Assembly: GCA_027297005.1 (NCBI GenBank)
Contig: JAPUIN010000070.1
Span: 1-11,605 of the forward strand
From: Acidobacteriota bacterium
Lineage (GTDB): Bacteria > Acidobacteriota > Polarisedimenticolia > Gp22-AA2
Reading direction: 5' to 3'
DNA length: 11,605 nucleotides
Part shown: piece after piece, positions 1 to 6,673 of the stretch
Layout of the letters: each line of letters starts with the position of its first letter
Numbering within the stretch: position 1 is the stretch's first letter
Notes under the pieces: model-generated
Databases searched by the model: none
Seen by the model: the letters and a program-made list of their open reading frames with translations, nothing else
What the model was told of the DNA's origin: nothing
Translations under genes and position numbers: made by a program

Positions 1-651
1 GGCGAGGTCAGGATCGACATGGACGGCCACCTGGTCGGCATGCGCAGCCGGTACCGGGTCGAATACCGGGTGCGCGGGAACGGGGAGGTCCGCGTGACCG
101 TTTCACTCGTGCCGGGTGATACCGATCTGCCCGACCTGCCACGGTTCGGGATGCAGATGACCCTGCCGGGGGATTTCCAACGCTTCGACTGGTACGGCCG
201 CGGGCCCCACGAGACCTACCAGGATCGGAAGTCAGGCGCCCGGATCGGGAGGTATGGCGGCGTGGTCGACGAGCAGTTCGTCGAGTACTCGAGGCCTCAG
301 GAGAACGGCAACAAGACCGATGTCCGCTGGGTCCTGCTGAGCAATGACGATCGGATCGGTCTGCTGGCCGTCGGCCATCCGCTGCTGGAGGTGAGCGCCT
401 GGAACTTCAGGCTCGAGGATATGGAAGGGGTCCGTCATCACCACATGATGACGCGGCGGCCGTTCGTCACCCTGAACCTGGATCTGAAGCAGATGGGTGT
501 CGGGGGGGACACCAGCTGGGGCGCGAGACCGCACGCGAAGTACCTGCTGCCACCACAGGAGTACGGATACTCGTTCACCCTCGTTCCTCATTCCGGATCG
601 GCGGCCGATGCCATGTCGGTCGCCCGCGCGATCCGGCTGCGCGAGCTGTAG
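1..651 (+). CDS. lacZ: Beta-galactosidase (GH2, LacZ type), C-terminal part, 5' truncated
   Basis: The frame is open from the first base to a TAG stop, giving 216 residues without a start; the first ATG at 19 is internal. The segment matches the C-terminal beta-sandwich domain of long LacZ-type glycoside hydrolase family 2 enzymes (Bgal_small_N / domain 5). Recognisable family landmarks, in order, are LPRFGMQMTLPG, the WYGRGPHETYQDRKSG block, YSRPQENGNKTDVRW and GVGGDTSWG. The catalytic TIM barrel, with its two glutamates, would lie upstream outside the window. The domain shapes the active site and the enzyme would hydrolyse terminal beta-galactosides. No signal peptide can be judged. The following gene is convergent, with a gap of about 40 bp and no clear terminator. 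The family call is firm; the exact sugar specificity is inference. Confidence 0.9.
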   Translation, partial: GEVRIDMDGHLVGMRSRYRVEYRVRGNGEVRVTVSLVPGDTDLPDLPRFGMQMTLPGDFQRFDWYGRGPHETYQDRKSGARIGRYGGVVDEQFVEYSRPQENGNKTDVRWVLLSNDDRIGLLAVGHPLLEVSAWNFRLEDMEGVRHHHMMTRRPFVTLNLDLKQMGVGGDTSWGARPHAKYLLPPQEYGYSFTLVPHSGSAADAMSVARAIRLREL

Positions 652-693
652 TGGACAGGATCCTGCACTCAATACGGGGGAGGGGGGAATCGA

Positions 694-1110
694 TCAGTCG
701 ACCGCGCCGGTGTCGATGTAGAGAACGCGCTGGAACAGCTCGGTCTCCGCGTGCTCGTGCCGCGAGAGGCTATCGAGCATCGACAGGGTCCAGCGGCGCA
801 ACTGGGGATTTTCCGGAGGCTTCCCTTCCGAATAGATCATTGCCGCCCCGAGGATCGAGCGCAGCTCGGCGAGGATCCGATCGTGGTCGAGGCGCAGCAA
901 CTCGAACGCCCGGTGAACGTGGGGGCGCTTCATCGATAGATCGCGCAGGGTTTCCGACGTTTCCTCGTCGCGGAAGTGACGGAACAGCCTGTCGTGAAGC
1001 TGCATGAGCTTCACCGCCATGCCGGCGGCCCATCCGTGGCTGCCCCGCTCGCCGATGTTGGGCCTGGGTGCATCGAGAAAACCCTTCAGATCCTCAATTG
1101 CTCTCTGCAT
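694..1110 (-). CDS. Hemerythrin-like (HHE cation-binding) domain protein
   Basis: A 138-residue all-helical protein with the histidine/glutamate pattern of HHE-type hemerythrin domains. Candidate ligands are H39 and H45 with E49/E50 (HFRDEE), H76 in the LDHDRI segment, and H118/H120 with E124 near the end (RHEHAETELF). The family binds a non-haem diiron or other metal centre and serves in O2, NO or iron sensing or storage. There is no signal peptide or membrane segment, so it should be cytoplasmic. The C-terminal IDTGAVD resembles the short acidic ends seen on stand-alone HHE proteins. The ATG at 1110 is preceded by GAAGGA about 9 nt upstream, which supports the start. It lies downstream of the desaturase on the same strand but 200 bp away, so it may have its own promoter; I saw no convincing one. 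Exact function unknown. Confidence 0.8.
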   Translation of the reverse strand: MQRAIEDLKGFLDAPRPNIGERGSHGWAAGMAVKLMQLHDRLFRHFRDEETSETLRDLSMKRPHVHRAFELLRLDHDRILAELRSILGAAMIYSEGKPPENPQLRRWTLSMLDSLSRHEHAETELFQRVLYIDTGAVD

Positions 1111-1312
1111 CGACTGGTTTCCTTCGAGGAGATCTTTCCAGGTCGTGGTGTGGGCCGGTCGCCACCGTCATTCCCGGTGAGCACAACATATGCAGGTGAC
1201 CAGGCCATCACATCAACGTCATTGATCCTCTAGTGTTATCACAATTTCTGCCAGATCGGCACAGGAATCCGAGATTGTGGAGATGTGGGGATCGGCGGTC
1301 GCGGGGACCGGA

Positions 1313-2455
1313 TCAGGCCGGGACGGGCAGGACGTCCAGGACGTGGGAGCACATCCGCGTCCACGCTTTCCAGTCTTCGTGCAGGCTCCGGCGAAGTGAG
1401 TTGAATTCCGCCTGAAGGTTGCTCAGGGCGCTCGCGCCTGAACGGGCGCGGCGGTGGCGCTTCAGCTCGGCCGACAGCTCCGCGATGCGGGCAAGCTTCG
1501 TCTTCATGCCGTCGGCCAGGTGAATAATCGTCTGCTCGAGCTCGCACCGGGCGCTGTATCCCTTTTCGCGCAGCGTCTCGAGGAGCAACTTGCGGTCCTC
1601 GCTGAGTAGCCGTCGATGGATGCGGTACTGGTCGAACCGGGTGAGATCGCGCGCGAGGCCAACCTTGCTGAGGCCCCAGATCACCCACTTGCTGGGATCG
1701 AAGTGGAACCAGCGGAACCCGTTCCGGTAGTCGGAGGCGAAGGTGTGGTGGTAGTTGTGGTATCCCTCACCGACTGTGAGGAAGGCGAGGACGTAGTTGT
1801 CGACCGCCGACTGCTCGCGCGAGAAGCTCCGATCTCCCCAGGTGTGGCAGAGCGAGTTCACGAACCAGGTGAAGTGATGCGATACGAACAATCGCGTCCA
1901 CCACGCCAGCACGAACGCGCCCAGATAGTCACCGATTGCCCAGCCGATGGCCCCGCAAACGAGGGCGTTCGTCACCAGGCTGAGCGTGAAGTGATGGCGA
2001 TCCTGGAACATCACCAACCTGTTCTCCATCAGGTCGGGAACCCGCTCCTTCTCGACCGTGATCGGCTTGTGGAACATCCAGAGGATGTGCGCGTACCAGA
2101 ACCCCTTCTTGATCGAATAGGGATCCCGGTCGGTGTCGACGAATGAATGATGAAGCCGATGATCGTGCGCCCACGTGAGCACGCTTCCCTGGGTCGCCAT
2201 GTTGCCCAGGAAGAGAAGCACCGCCTCGGCCGGCTTGCTCATATGGTAGGCGCGATGGGCGTAGTAGCGGTGATAGGCCGCGCCGATCCCGATCTCGGTC
2301 AGGAAGAGAAGGATGATCGAGATGATGATCAGACCCGCGCCGGGAGGGCTGTAATAGAAATAGAAGGGGAGGCCGATCAGGAGCGCCAGGTGGTAGCCGA
2401 CGATGAAACCGAGGGTGGGCCAGTTGACGCCCTTCAGTCTGCCGGTCTGAGCCAT
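1313..2455 (-). CDS. Membrane acyl-CoA/fatty acid desaturase (delta-9, stearoyl-CoA desaturase family)
   Basis: This integral membrane diiron enzyme would introduce a double bond into acyl chains, tuning membrane fluidity. From the ATG at 2455 it has 380 residues. The three histidine boxes are present: HRYYAH (62-67), HDHRLHH (97-103) and GYHNYHH (H233, H236, H237), plus the extra NSLCH ligand (N200, H204). Hydrophobic segments lie around 13-33, 38-58, 158-180 and 181-200. The desaturase domain ends near residue 285; the last ~95 residues are highly charged and predicted helical, possibly a coiled coil. A start at 2497 would add 14 residues, but GAGAGGA sits 8 nt before the ATG at 2455, so I prefer that one. 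It lies downstream of the cold-shock gene on the same strand, separated by a hairpin. Substrate (acyl-CoA or phospholipid acyl) is not visible from sequence. Confidence 0.93.
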   Translation of the reverse strand: MAQTGRLKGVNWPTLGFIVGYHLALLIGLPFYFYYSPPGAGLIIISIILLFLTEIGIGAAYHRYYAHRAYHMSKPAEAVLLFLGNMATQGSVLTWAHDHRLHHSFVDTDRDPYSIKKGFWYAHILWMFHKPITVEKERVPDLMENRLVMFQDRHHFTLSLVTNALVCGAIGWAIGDYLGAFVLAWWTRLFVSHHFTWFVNSLCHTWGDRSFSREQSAVDNYVLAFLTVGEGYHNYHHTFASDYRNGFRWFHFDPSKWVIWGLSKVGLARDLTRFDQYRIHRRLLSEDRKLLLETLREKGYSARCELEQTIIHLADGMKTKLARIAELSAELKRHRRARSGASALSNLQAEFNSLRRSLHEDWKAWTRMCSHVLDVLPVPA

Positions 2456-2552
2456 CGTTCTGTTCCTCTCCAGGATCGGATCCTGCATCAGGTGCATGCC
2501 TTCCGCGGGCTTCGAGCTTACGGTCGGCGCTCACTCACAACGGAGCCGGCGG

Positions 2553-2578
2553 GGCCTCCGGAGCATTCCCCGGAGGCC
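2553..2578 (-). terminator. Strong hairpin downstream of the cold-shock gene
   Basis: A perfect 9-bp inverted repeat, GGCCTCCGG and CCGGAGGCC, encloses an 8-nt loop. It starts 20 nt after the cold-shock stop codon and ends before the desaturase start. There is no T-run after the stem on the minus strand, so it is not a textbook Rho-independent terminator. It may end or attenuate transcription, or protect the short csp mRNA at its 3' end. Confidence 0.45.
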
Positions 2579-2598
2579 GTCACCGGCGAATCACTCGA

Positions 2599-2805
2599 TC
2601 AGGTTGTCAGACGGACATTCTGTGCCGCCGGTCCCTTCTGACCCTGTACGATTTCGAATTCGACCGCCTGACCTTCGGTCAGGCTCTTGAACCCCTGCAT
2701 CTCGATCGCGGAGTGGTGGACGAAGACATCCTTCGAGCCATCGTCCGGCGTGATGAATCCGAACCCCTTCGCGTCGCTGAACCACTTGACCTTGCCTGTC
2801 ACCAT
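2599..2805 (-). CDS. Cold-shock protein (CspA family, single CSD)
   Basis: A 68-residue single cold-shock domain, the usual size of the family. It shows RNP1 (KGFGFI, residues 13-18) and RNP2 (VFVHHS, 27-32), the surface aromatic patches that bind single-stranded RNA or DNA. Such proteins act as RNA chaperones or antiterminators in the cytoplasm, often after cold shock. The frame is open upstream to 2922, but the family-standard start MVTGKVKWF at 2805 has AAAGGAG 9 nt before it, so the longer reading is rejected. A putative promoter about 150 bp upstream gives a long structured leader, as in cold-inducible csp genes. The next gene on the strand is a fatty acid desaturase, another common low-temperature function. 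Whether this paralogue is cold-induced or constitutive cannot be told. Confidence 0.96.
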   Translation of the reverse strand: MVTGKVKWFSDAKGFGFITPDDGSKDVFVHHSAIEMQGFKSLTEGQAVEFEIVQGQKGPAAQNVRLTT

Positions 2806-2950
2806 CGACTGCTTCTCCTTTGCCGCAACGGCACCTGCGAGGGCACTACGCCCTACTGGAAAACCCTCACATTGAGAACTCGGGACCGGTGAACTGGCGC
2901 GGGAGCATTGCGGCGCGGCCAACGGACGGGATCATCAATGCGGGACATAC
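2806..2950 (-). promoter_or_regulatory. Long 5' leader of the cold-shock mRNA (putative)
   Basis: If the promoter at 2958-2986 is real, the csp transcript carries about 145 nt of untranslated leader, similar in length to the regulatory leaders of cold-inducible csp mRNAs. A small hairpin, AGGGC-5 nt-GCCCT (2840-2854), lies about 35 nt before the start codon. No open reading frame here looks coding. I could not identify a classical cold-box sequence. Confidence 0.35.
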
Positions 2951-2957
2951 GGGGCAC

Positions 2958-2986
2958 ACACTAATGGAAGGATGGTGATTAGTCAA
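2958..2986 (-). promoter_or_regulatory. Putative sigma-70 promoter for the cold-shock gene
   Basis: On the minus strand TTGACT (-35, at 2986-2981) is followed after 17 bp by TAGTGT (-10, at 2963-2958). The -35 matches the consensus at 5 of 6 bases and the spacing is ideal, but the -10 is weak. The predicted transcription start is near 2951. Confidence 0.42.
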
Positions 2987-3099
2987 CTGCCAAAAGACCG
3001 ACAGGCGGTCCGGGGAGGTCGGGCGGGTCGGGCGGCCTGGATCCGGGAAAAAGCCCCGGAAAAGGGGTGGCTCCGGCCGATTCGAGCCGGCCGTCGTGC

Positions 3100-3129
3100 T
3101 TGCCATTCAATTCATGGAACATATATATT
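3100..3129 (+). promoter_or_regulatory. Putative sigma-70 promoter for the eight-cysteine protein
   Basis: TTGCCA (3100-3105) is followed after 18 bp by TATATT (3124-3129); TATATA at 3122 with 16 bp spacing is an alternative. This AT-rich island stands out in a GC-rich intergenic region. It would start transcription near 3136, giving a 70-nt leader. Confidence 0.5.
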
Positions 3130-3140
3130 CCCGCGGAATC

Positions 3141-3205
3141 GGAGGTCCCGCGGCGGTATGCGGAGGTCCGCGGGGATCCTCGGATCCCGGGAGGTGAGGT
3201 GAATC
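3141..3205 (+). promoter_or_regulatory. Repetitive, hairpin-bearing leader and ribosome binding site
   Basis: The leader holds two near-identical direct copies of GGAGGTCC(C)GCGG (from 3141 and 3162). They are followed by a 6-bp hairpin GGGATC-CTCG-GATCCC (3174-3189). Next comes a purine-rich ribosome binding site GGGAGGTGAGGTG, then the ATG at 3206. The hairpin abuts the ribosome binding site and could influence translation. Confidence 0.4.
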
Positions 3206-3652
3206 ATGCCGAAGTGGGTAAAGATTCTGTTAATCGTCGTGGGGACGCTGTTCGTGGTCCTCGTCGCCGCCGGCTTCTTCGGCGCCAAGGCTCTCAAGAG
3301 GGCCGTTGAGGATGTCGGGAGGCAAGCCGAGATGGCCAAGGTGGACGGTGAGGTTTTCGGCATGACCTCGAAGACCGAAGAGTGCGTCGAGGAGATGGTG
3401 AACCGCAGCGCCGGGTGCGAGGGCAACCCCCTCTGCATGATGCCGCTCAGCGCGTTCATCTTGGCCTGCGTCGAAGAGGCGACCTATCAGCCGTCCTTCT
3501 GCGCGGGAATCCCCCCGCTGACCCGCGAGAACGCAATGATGGAATGGGGCCAGGAGATCTGCGCCAAGTACGGGCAGCCGTCCAACCAGATATGCGCCAT
3601 GGCGGTGGCGACGGTCACCGGCTATTGCGAGTCGAAAAAGCAGATGCGGTAA
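3206..3652 (+). CDS. Membrane-anchored protein with eight conserved-looking cysteines, function unknown
   Basis: I do not recognise this 148-residue protein. It has one N-terminal hydrophobic segment (residues 5-27) after a short basic start, so it is either anchored with its body outside the cytoplasm or secreted. The remainder is helical in character and holds eight cysteines at 60, 71, 77, 88, 99, 119, 131 and 142, spaced 6 to 20 residues apart; this even number suggests four disulfides. No CxxC or haem-binding CxxCH motif is present, and no catalytic signature. The start has a good ribosome binding site (GAGGTGAGG) and an upstream promoter candidate. It stands alone: the cold-shock gene behind it is divergent and the amidohydrolase ahead is convergent. 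Composition and codon use look like those of its neighbours. Confidence 0.75.
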   Translation: MPKWVKILLIVVGTLFVVLVAAGFFGAKALKRAVEDVGRQAEMAKVDGEVFGMTSKTEECVEEMVNRSAGCEGNPLCMMPLSAFILACVEEATYQPSFCAGIPPLTRENAMMEWGQEICAKYGQPSNQICAMAVATVTGYCESKKQMR

Positions 3653-3655
3653 CCG

Positions 3656-3669
3656 CGGCCTACCGGCCG
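3656..3669 (+). terminator. Weak hairpin between convergent genes
   Basis: CGGCC-TACC-GGCCG forms a 5-bp stem with a 4-nt loop three bases after the stop codon at 3652. It is symmetric and could serve either strand, but lacks a T-run. Confidence 0.28.
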
Positions 3670-3701
3670 GGCTACTCGGAGACGGGTTGGTCGAGGGGCC
3701 G

Positions 3702-5066
3702 TCAGCGGAGGGTTGTACCCGGACGGGCTCCGGTCGCGTGGATCTCGATCACCTCCCCGCCAAGCATCACGAAATCAATGTTGCGCAGCGCCTCGATATT
3801 CTGATCGGGGTTCCCCTCGACGGCGATCAAATCGGCGAGGTAGCCGGGAGCGATGCGTCCCAACTCGTCCTCCTTCCTCAAGAGCTCGGCCCCGGTCAGC
3901 GTCGCGGAGCGCAGGATCTGCATCGGCGGCATCCCGTAGTCGGCCATCCGCTTCAGCTCGCGCCATCCCTCGCCGTGAGGGAGCGACCCGACATCGGTTC
4001 CGAACGCGATGCGCACCCGTTTTTTCATCGCCAGGCGAAACGTCTCCCGGTGCCGCTCCACGATCCGTTCGAGAAATGCGATCTCCTCCGGCTCGTCCTC
4101 CTTCCTCGGCAGATAGACGGTCATGGTGGGGGACCAGAAGGTTCCCAACTCGGCCATCAGATCGAGCGTGCGTTCGTCGAGGAACATGCCGTGTTCGATG
4201 CTGCGCGCGCCTCCCGCCACGGCATTGTAGGCGCCCTCGCCGCCGTAAGCATGGGCGGCGACATCCATCCCCCCGCGGGACGCCTCCGTGACCATCAGGC
4301 GCACCTCGTCCTCGCTCATCTGGGTAAGCGGGGTAAGCGACTCGGCGTCGATCCCGGTGGTGGGACCGGTCGCGTAGATCTTGATGAAGTCGACCCCGCT
4401 CTTCACCTGCTCGCGGATCGCCTTGACCATGGCCGCTGGGTTGTCGGCCAGAATGGCGAGCTGATCGAGACGGCGATCGACCGACGGACGAAGACCCCTG
4501 AGGTTCATGTGCCCGCCGGTGATGCTGATGGCCCAGCCGGAGACGAAGAGCCGCGGTCCCGTGAACAGCCCGGCCCGGATCGCGTCCCGCACCGCGATAT
4601 CGGCCATGTCGGCCCCTTCGTTGTCGAGATCGCGCAGGGTGGTGAAGCCGGCCATCAGATTGCGCCGCGCGCCGTCGAGGGCTTCGAGCGCGCGGAACGG
4701 GTGGGTCTTGTAGAGCACCGGCGAGCGTTCCTCGTAATCGGGCGTGAGGCAGATGTGGGTGTGGGAATCGATCAGCCCCGGCAGGACGGTCCGGTCCCTC
4801 AGATCGATGATCGTGGCCCCTGTCGGGATCGTCAGGCCGGATCCCATCTCGATGATGCGATCCCCCTCGACGACGATGTCGACCAGCTCGTGGACGCTCC
4901 CCGCCGCGACGTCGATCAGACGCCCAGCGCGGATCACGGTGGTTCCCCCGTGGGCCGAAGTCGTGACTGCGCAAAGCACCAGCCCGGCGAGACCGAGCGC
5001 AGCCAGGATGGATTGGAGCGCTTGCCGGGGGCGGCGTGGCCCCTCAAAGTTTGGCCGGATGACCAT
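3702..5066 (-). CDS. Secreted metal-dependent amidohydrolase (imidazolonepropionase/prolidase-like)
   Basis: A 454-residue amidohydrolase-superfamily enzyme that would hydrolyse a C-N bond, probably of a dipeptide or other amide; the substrate is not determinable. The N-terminus has several arginines and then a hydrophobic stretch (about 19-33) ending TSA-HG near 38, a Sec signal peptide, placing the enzyme outside the cytoplasm. Metal and catalytic residues are complete: DSHTH (H102, H104), the FIKIYATG lysine K229 (typically carboxylated to bridge two metals), AAHAYG H272, IEHG H292 and FGTD D358. The C-terminal LGRIAPGYLADLIAV block is the usual amidohydrolase ending. A GTG at 5117 would add 17 residues; I prefer the ATG at 5066, which is preceded by GGGGAT and directly followed by a normal signal peptide, but the evidence is modest. 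No operon partner is apparent. Confidence 0.9.
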   Translation of the reverse strand: MVIRPNFEGPRRPRQALQSILAALGLAGLVLCAVTTSAHGGTTVIRAGRLIDVAAGSVHELVDIVVEGDRIIEMGSGLTIPTGATIIDLRDRTVLPGLIDSHTHICLTPDYEERSPVLYKTHPFRALEALDGARRNLMAGFTTLRDLDNEGADMADIAVRDAIRAGLFTGPRLFVSGWAISITGGHMNLRGLRPSVDRRLDQLAILADNPAAMVKAIREQVKSGVDFIKIYATGPTTGIDAESLTPLTQMSEDEVRLMVTEASRGGMDVAAHAYGGEGAYNAVAGGARSIEHGMFLDERTLDLMAELGTFWSPTMTVYLPRKEDEPEEIAFLERIVERHRETFRLAMKKRVRIAFGTDVGSLPHGEGWRELKRMADYGMPPMQILRSATLTGAELLRKEDELGRIAPGYLADLIAVEGNPDQNIEALRNIDFVMLGGEVIEIHATGARPGTTLR

Positions 5067-5249
5067 CGATATCCCCGGGATCCATCCTCGACACGGAGCC
5101 GTAATAGCCCGTAACACCCATGTGCCTTAGGGGTTCGGGCGATGCGGTGTCCCGAACGCGGTCCCACGCATGACCCGGACAGAGCCATAGGTATATCACG
5201 CCGGGGGGGGCGGGCGGCCGCACCCGGACCGGGGGGCGGCGGCGGCGAT

Positions 5250-5277
5250 TTGACGCTGATTCCAGCAAGCCTATATT
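5250..5277 (+). promoter_or_regulatory. Sigma-70 promoter of the DHH phosphoesterase gene
   Basis: TTGACG (5250-5255), 16 bp, then TATATT (5272-5277). Both hexamers match the consensus at five of six positions and lie in a short AT-rich island directly upstream of the gene. A shifted -10, TATTAA at 5274, gives 18 bp spacing. The expected transcription start is near 5284. Confidence 0.7.
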
Positions 5278-5289
5278 AAGTAATGAAGG

Positions 5290-5330
5290 AGGAGCGCCGG
5301 GCGCGGGGATTTGCGCCGGGACGCGCTCCT
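5290..5330 (+). promoter_or_regulatory. Two-tier hairpin at the 5' end of the leader
   Basis: An outer 8-bp stem, AGGAGCGC (5290-5297) with GCGCTCCT (5323-5330), encloses an inner 5-bp stem, GGCGC (5300-5304) with GCGCC (5313-5317), and an 8-nt loop. It begins a few bases after the predicted transcription start and ends six bases before the GGAGGG ribosome binding site at 5337-5342. It resembles a 5' mRNA-stabilising or translation-modulating structure. It does not resemble any riboswitch I know. Confidence 0.5.
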
Positions 5331-5347
5331 CTGAGCGGAGGGTCGGT

Positions 5348-6241
5348 ATGCGGATTGTGACTCGGGCGGATTTCGACGGCCTCGTCTGCTCCGTCATCAT
5401 CACGAGCCAGGAGAAGATCGACTCGATCAGCCTGATCCACCCCCAAGACATCACCAGCAATCGCGTCAAAATCCGCGACACGGACATCCTCGCCAACCTC
5501 CCGTATCATCCGAACTGCGCCAAGTGGTTCGATCACCACCTCCTGACCGACAACAACCCGAAACCGCCCGGAAAGTTCGAGGGGGCCTACGCGATCGCCC
5601 CTTCGGCCGCCGGTCTGGTCTACGACTACTACGGGGGGCGGAACCGGTTGCCCCAGTTCGAGGAGATGGTGCTCCAGGCGGATCGGCTCGACTCGGCGCA
5701 ACTCTCCTTTGACGATGTCGTGAATCCGACCGGCCACGTCCTGCTCGGATACACCATCGACAGCCGTTCCGGGCTCGGATCGTTCCAGGATTACTTTCAT
5801 CTGCTCATCGATCTGCTGAAGCAAAAGTCGATCGAGCAGGTCCTGAAGCACCCCAAGGTCCGGGAACGGTGCGAGCGGATCCTCCTGGACGACGGCAGCT
5901 TCCGCGAAGTGGTTCAGGCGAACAGCCGCGTCGACGGAAACGTCGTCATCACCGACTTTCGGGGGCTCGACGTACTGCCCAGCGGCAACCGGTTTCTGAT
6001 TTATGTGCTCTACCCGGACGTGAACGTCTCCGTGCGTCTGCATTGGGGACCGGGACGGCAGTTCGTCGTGGCGGCCGTCGGCCACAGCATTTTTAAGCGC
6101 ACCTGCAAGACGAACGTCGGTGAGCTGATGGGCCGGTTCGGCGGGGGCGGTCACAAGGGGGCCGGAGCGACGCCGCTCTCCGGCGATCGCACCGAAGCCG
6201 CCATCGAGGAGATCGTCGCCGAGCTGAAACGCAACGGCTGA
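5348..6241 (+). CDS. DHH/DHHA1 family phosphoesterase (exopolyphosphatase-related)
   Basis: A 297-residue cytoplasmic protein of the DHH superfamily, whose members hydrolyse phosphodiester or phosphoanhydride bonds (nanoRNase, c-di-NMP phosphodiesterase, exopolyphosphatase). The N-terminal DHH domain shows RADFDGLVC (D8, D10) and FDHH (D62-H64), the Mn-binding motifs. The C-terminal DHHA1 domain ends with GRFGGGGHKGAG (about 262-273), the substrate-binding glycine motif. The FDGLVC-type subgroup is usually annotated as exopolyphosphatase-related, but its substrate is not settled. It could equally be an oligoribonuclease-like enzyme. The ATG at 5348 follows GGAGGG with 5 nt spacing, a sigma-70 promoter and a hairpin leader. 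It is monocistronic, with a possible terminator at 6248. Confidence 0.9.
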   Translation: MRIVTRADFDGLVCSVIITSQEKIDSISLIHPQDITSNRVKIRDTDILANLPYHPNCAKWFDHHLLTDNNPKPPGKFEGAYAIAPSAAGLVYDYYGGRNRLPQFEEMVLQADRLDSAQLSFDDVVNPTGHVLLGYTIDSRSGLGSFQDYFHLLIDLLKQKSIEQVLKHPKVRERCERILLDDGSFREVVQANSRVDGNVVITDFRGLDVLPSGNRFLIYVLYPDVNVSVRLHWGPGRQFVVAAVGHSIFKRTCKTNVGELMGRFGGGGHKGAGATPLSGDRTEAAIEEIVAELKRNG

Positions 6242-6247
6242 GCCCTG

Positions 6248-6275
6248 CCGGGCCGGAATCTGCGGCCGGTTCTTT
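6248..6275 (+). terminator. Possible Rho-independent terminator after the DHH gene
   Basis: CCGGGCCG (6248-6255) pairs with CGGCCGG (6263-6269) as a 7-bp stem with one bulged G and a 7-nt loop, followed by TTCTTT. The stem starts seven bases after the stop codon. The T-run is short and interrupted, so the call is moderate. Confidence 0.42.
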
Positions 6276-6571
6276 CACCCTCCTCCATGCCCTCTTTAGT
6301 CTCCACCTCGTGAGTCACAGGCGCGGCCCGACGCGATACTGAGACAGGCCCCTGGACCTTCCAGCATCGGATCAGAACGGGCGGCCGGAACCGGAGTGGC
6401 GCCGGATTGGGTGGACACCCGCGCCGCGTTCTGCGGTAAACTTCCGCATATCCCACTAGCGAACCGCCATCGCGTCGTGCCGGGTGGCCTTTCCTGTATC
6501 ATCCTTTCCTTCATGGGGTTAGGGGATTTGCGTCCGCGGTTCGCTTCGGGACACGATCGGGTGATTTTTGC
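6276..6571. other. Non-coding stretch upstream of the ECF sigma operon
   Basis: About 300 bp with no supported gene. Short open frames on both strands (for example 6396-6608 plus, 6296-6592 minus) lack ribosome binding sites and family resemblance. A small hairpin TGCGG-7 nt-CCGCA (6432-6448) is present. A TATCAT hexamer at 6497 has no partner -35. I see nothing else in it. Confidence 0.5.
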
Positions 6572-6599
6572 GGAACCGTCGGCCGGTTCCATCCGTCAA
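6572..6599 (+). promoter_or_regulatory. Putative ECF-sigma-type promoter (autoregulatory)
   Basis: GGAACC (6572-6577) is followed after 16 bp by CGTCAA (6594-6599). GGAAC with CGTC at 16-17 bp is the typical architecture of promoters read by ECF sigma factors, and the next gene encodes one. The -35 lies in a 19-bp inverted repeat, GGAACCG-5 nt-CGGTTCC (6572-6590), which could also bind a regulator or fold as a hairpin. A start near 6606 would give a leader of about 68 nt. Confidence 0.5.
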
Positions 6600-6673
6600 T
6601 CTGGGTGAGGGCCGCACTGGGGCCGGCAGCCGGATGCCCCGGGGTGTTCCGGGACGCTGAGGGAGCCTGAGGA

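Noticed and set aside
1233..1250. AATTGTGATAAC on the minus strand resembling half of a lac operator near a lacZ-type gene
   Set aside because: Only a partial match, located upstream of a hemerythrin gene on the other strand and far from the lacZ start; probably coincidence.
1616..2146. 176-residue plus-strand open frame inside the desaturase
   Set aside because: Antisense shadow; Val/Glu-rich low-complexity product with no domain, opposite clear histidine boxes.
2806..2922. N-terminal extension of the cold-shock protein to a 107-residue reading
   Set aside because: The extra residues do not fit the family, and the internal ATG at 2805 has a good ribosome binding site and the standard CspA start.
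3687..5114. 475-residue open frame on the plus strand opposite the amidohydrolase
   Set aside because: It mirrors a real gene in GC-rich DNA. The antisense product is rich in Asp, Arg, His and Gly with no recognisable domain, whereas the minus strand has a complete set of amidohydrolase motifs and a signal peptide.
5276..6154. 292-residue open frame on the minus strand opposite the DHH gene
   Set aside because: Shadow of the coding strand: no family resemblance, while the plus strand has DHH and GGGGHKGAG motifs, a promoter and a ribosome binding site.
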